NCBI GenBank assembly: GCA_020347585.1
Contig: CP070733.1
Coordinates: 1,729,231 to 1,736,350 of the forward strand
Direction: 5' to 3'
Length of the DNA stretch: 7,120 nucleotides
Source: Pseudomonadota bacterium
Lineage (GTDB): Bacteria; Pseudomonadota; Gammaproteobacteria; CAMYNG01
Position 1 is the first letter of the stretch. Each line of letters starts with the position of its first letter. Made by a program: the position numbers and the translations under genes. The notes under the pieces are model-generated. The model did no database searches, was not told the DNA's origin, and was given only the letters and a program-made list of their open reading frames with translations. Shown here one piece after another: positions 6,517-7,120 of this stretch.

Positions 6517-7120
6517 AGCGTCATTCCTTCGTGCTGCGCCACGGTATGGATATCCTTGTCGCCGCGGCCGGAAAGGTTAACGATGATGATCTGCTCATCA
6601 TCTAGGGTCGGCGCCAGCCGGGTGGTGTAAGCCAGCGCATGACTGGTTTCCAGCGCCGGCAGTATGCCCTCGGTGCGTGTCAGAGCGTGGAACGCGGCCA
6701 TCGCCCCGCGGTCATCCACGGCCACGTATCGCGCGCGGCCGGTATCCTTCAGCCAGGCGTGCTCTGGCCCCACGCCGGGGTAATCGAGCCCCGCCGAGAT
6801 TGAGTGGGTCGGAATGATCTGCCCGTGCATGTCTTCCATCAGGTAGGTACGGTTGCCGTGCAGCACGCCTGGGGCGCCGGCGCACAGCGGTGCCGCATGA
6901 TGCCCGGTGTCCAGCCCGTCGCCCGCCGCTTCGACACCGTACATTTCCACCTCAGCATCATCGATGAACGGATAGAACAGGCCTATAGCGTTGGAACCGC
7001 CGCCGATGCAGGCGATAACCGCGTCGGGCAATTTGCCGAGCTTCTCCATCGCCTGCGCACGCGCCTCGTCACCAATTACGCGCTGAAAGTCGCGCACCAT
7101 CGCCGGGTAGGGGTGGGGTC
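6513..7120 (-). CDS. trpB: Tryptophan synthase beta chain, C-terminal half
   Basis: PLP-dependent subunit that joins indole with serine to give tryptophan. The window holds about 201 C-terminal residues, from PHPYPAMVRDF to EGMTL; a complete TrpB has about 400. The visible part includes the PLP phosphate-binding loop GGGSNA (near 7004-6987), the GLDYPGVGPEH segment, TRTEGILPALE with the conserved Glu of the active site, and the C-terminal NLSGRGDKD carrying the serine that contacts the PLP ring nitrogen. The PLP lysine lies in the missing N-terminal part. The frame is open to the right edge, so the gene is cut by the window and not broken. It overlaps trpA by 4 nt. Confidence 0.96.
   Translation of the reverse strand, partial: PHPYPAMVRDFQRVIGDEARAQAMEKLGKLPDAVIACIGGGSNAIGLFYPFIDDAEVEMYGVEAAGDGLDTGHHAAPLCAGAPGVLHGNRTYLMEDMHGQIIPTHSISAGLDYPGVGPEHAWLKDTGRARYVAVDDRGAMAAFHALTRTEGILPALETSHALAYTTRLAPTLDDEQIIIVNLSGRGDKDIHTVAQHEGMTL
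6525..6529 (-). promoter_or_regulatory. Ribosome binding site of trpA inside trpB
   Basis: AAGGA on the minus strand, 8 nt before the GTG at 6516. It lies within the last codons of trpB and supports the GTG start and coupled translation of the two subunits. Confidence 0.6.

Noticed and set aside
5788..6630. Plus-strand open frame of 280 codons opposite trpA and the trpB end
   Set aside because: It lies opposite TrpA and TrpB with all their catalytic motifs; its composition (many His, Arg, Gly) is typical of a shadow frame, with no plausible domain.

Overview
The window reads as a chromosomal housekeeping segment from a moderately GC-rich gammaproteobacterium. The gene order trpB-trpA-accD-folC-dedD-cvpA-purF-metZ, all on the minus strand, matches the conserved block of Pseudomonas and purple-sulfur-type or related Gammaproteobacteria. 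The order alone does not fix the genus. No mobile elements, tRNAs, rRNAs or CRISPR arrays were seen.

In transcription order (right to left): trpB (5' end outside the window) and trpA overlap by 4 nt and encode tryptophan synthase. accD (carboxyltransferase beta subunit of acetyl-CoA carboxylase) follows after 60 nt with a possible promoter of its own, and ends in a strong intrinsic terminator. Then come folC (folylpolyglutamate/dihydrofolate synthase), a dedD-like SPOR protein gene interrupted by an in-frame TGA, cvpA (inner-membrane protein) and purF (first committed step of purine synthesis). Last is metZ (O-succinylhomoserine sulfhydrylase), which runs off the left edge.

The most interesting part is the 211-nt gap between purF and metZ. 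Read on the minus strand it holds a near-ideal sigma70-type promoter (TTGACA, 17 bp, TAATCT). At the predicted transcription start there is an RNA matching the SAM-II riboswitch pattern: a 5-bp P1 helix, a GATTT loop, the pseudoknot partner strands and the GCTAAA signature. After it come a hairpin with a T-run (intrinsic terminator), a very strong Shine-Dalgarno sequence and the metZ start. A seven-pair alternative helix links the aptamer's P2 strand with the terminator's 5' arm, which suggests SAM-controlled attenuation of methionine synthesis. SAM-II is best known from Alphaproteobacteria, so its presence in a gammaproteobacterial purF-metZ setting is notable.

The second notable point is the TGA that cuts the SPOR domain of the dedD-like gene while the rest of the frame stays intact. 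It could be a recent nonsense mutation, a sequencing or assembly error, or readthrough.
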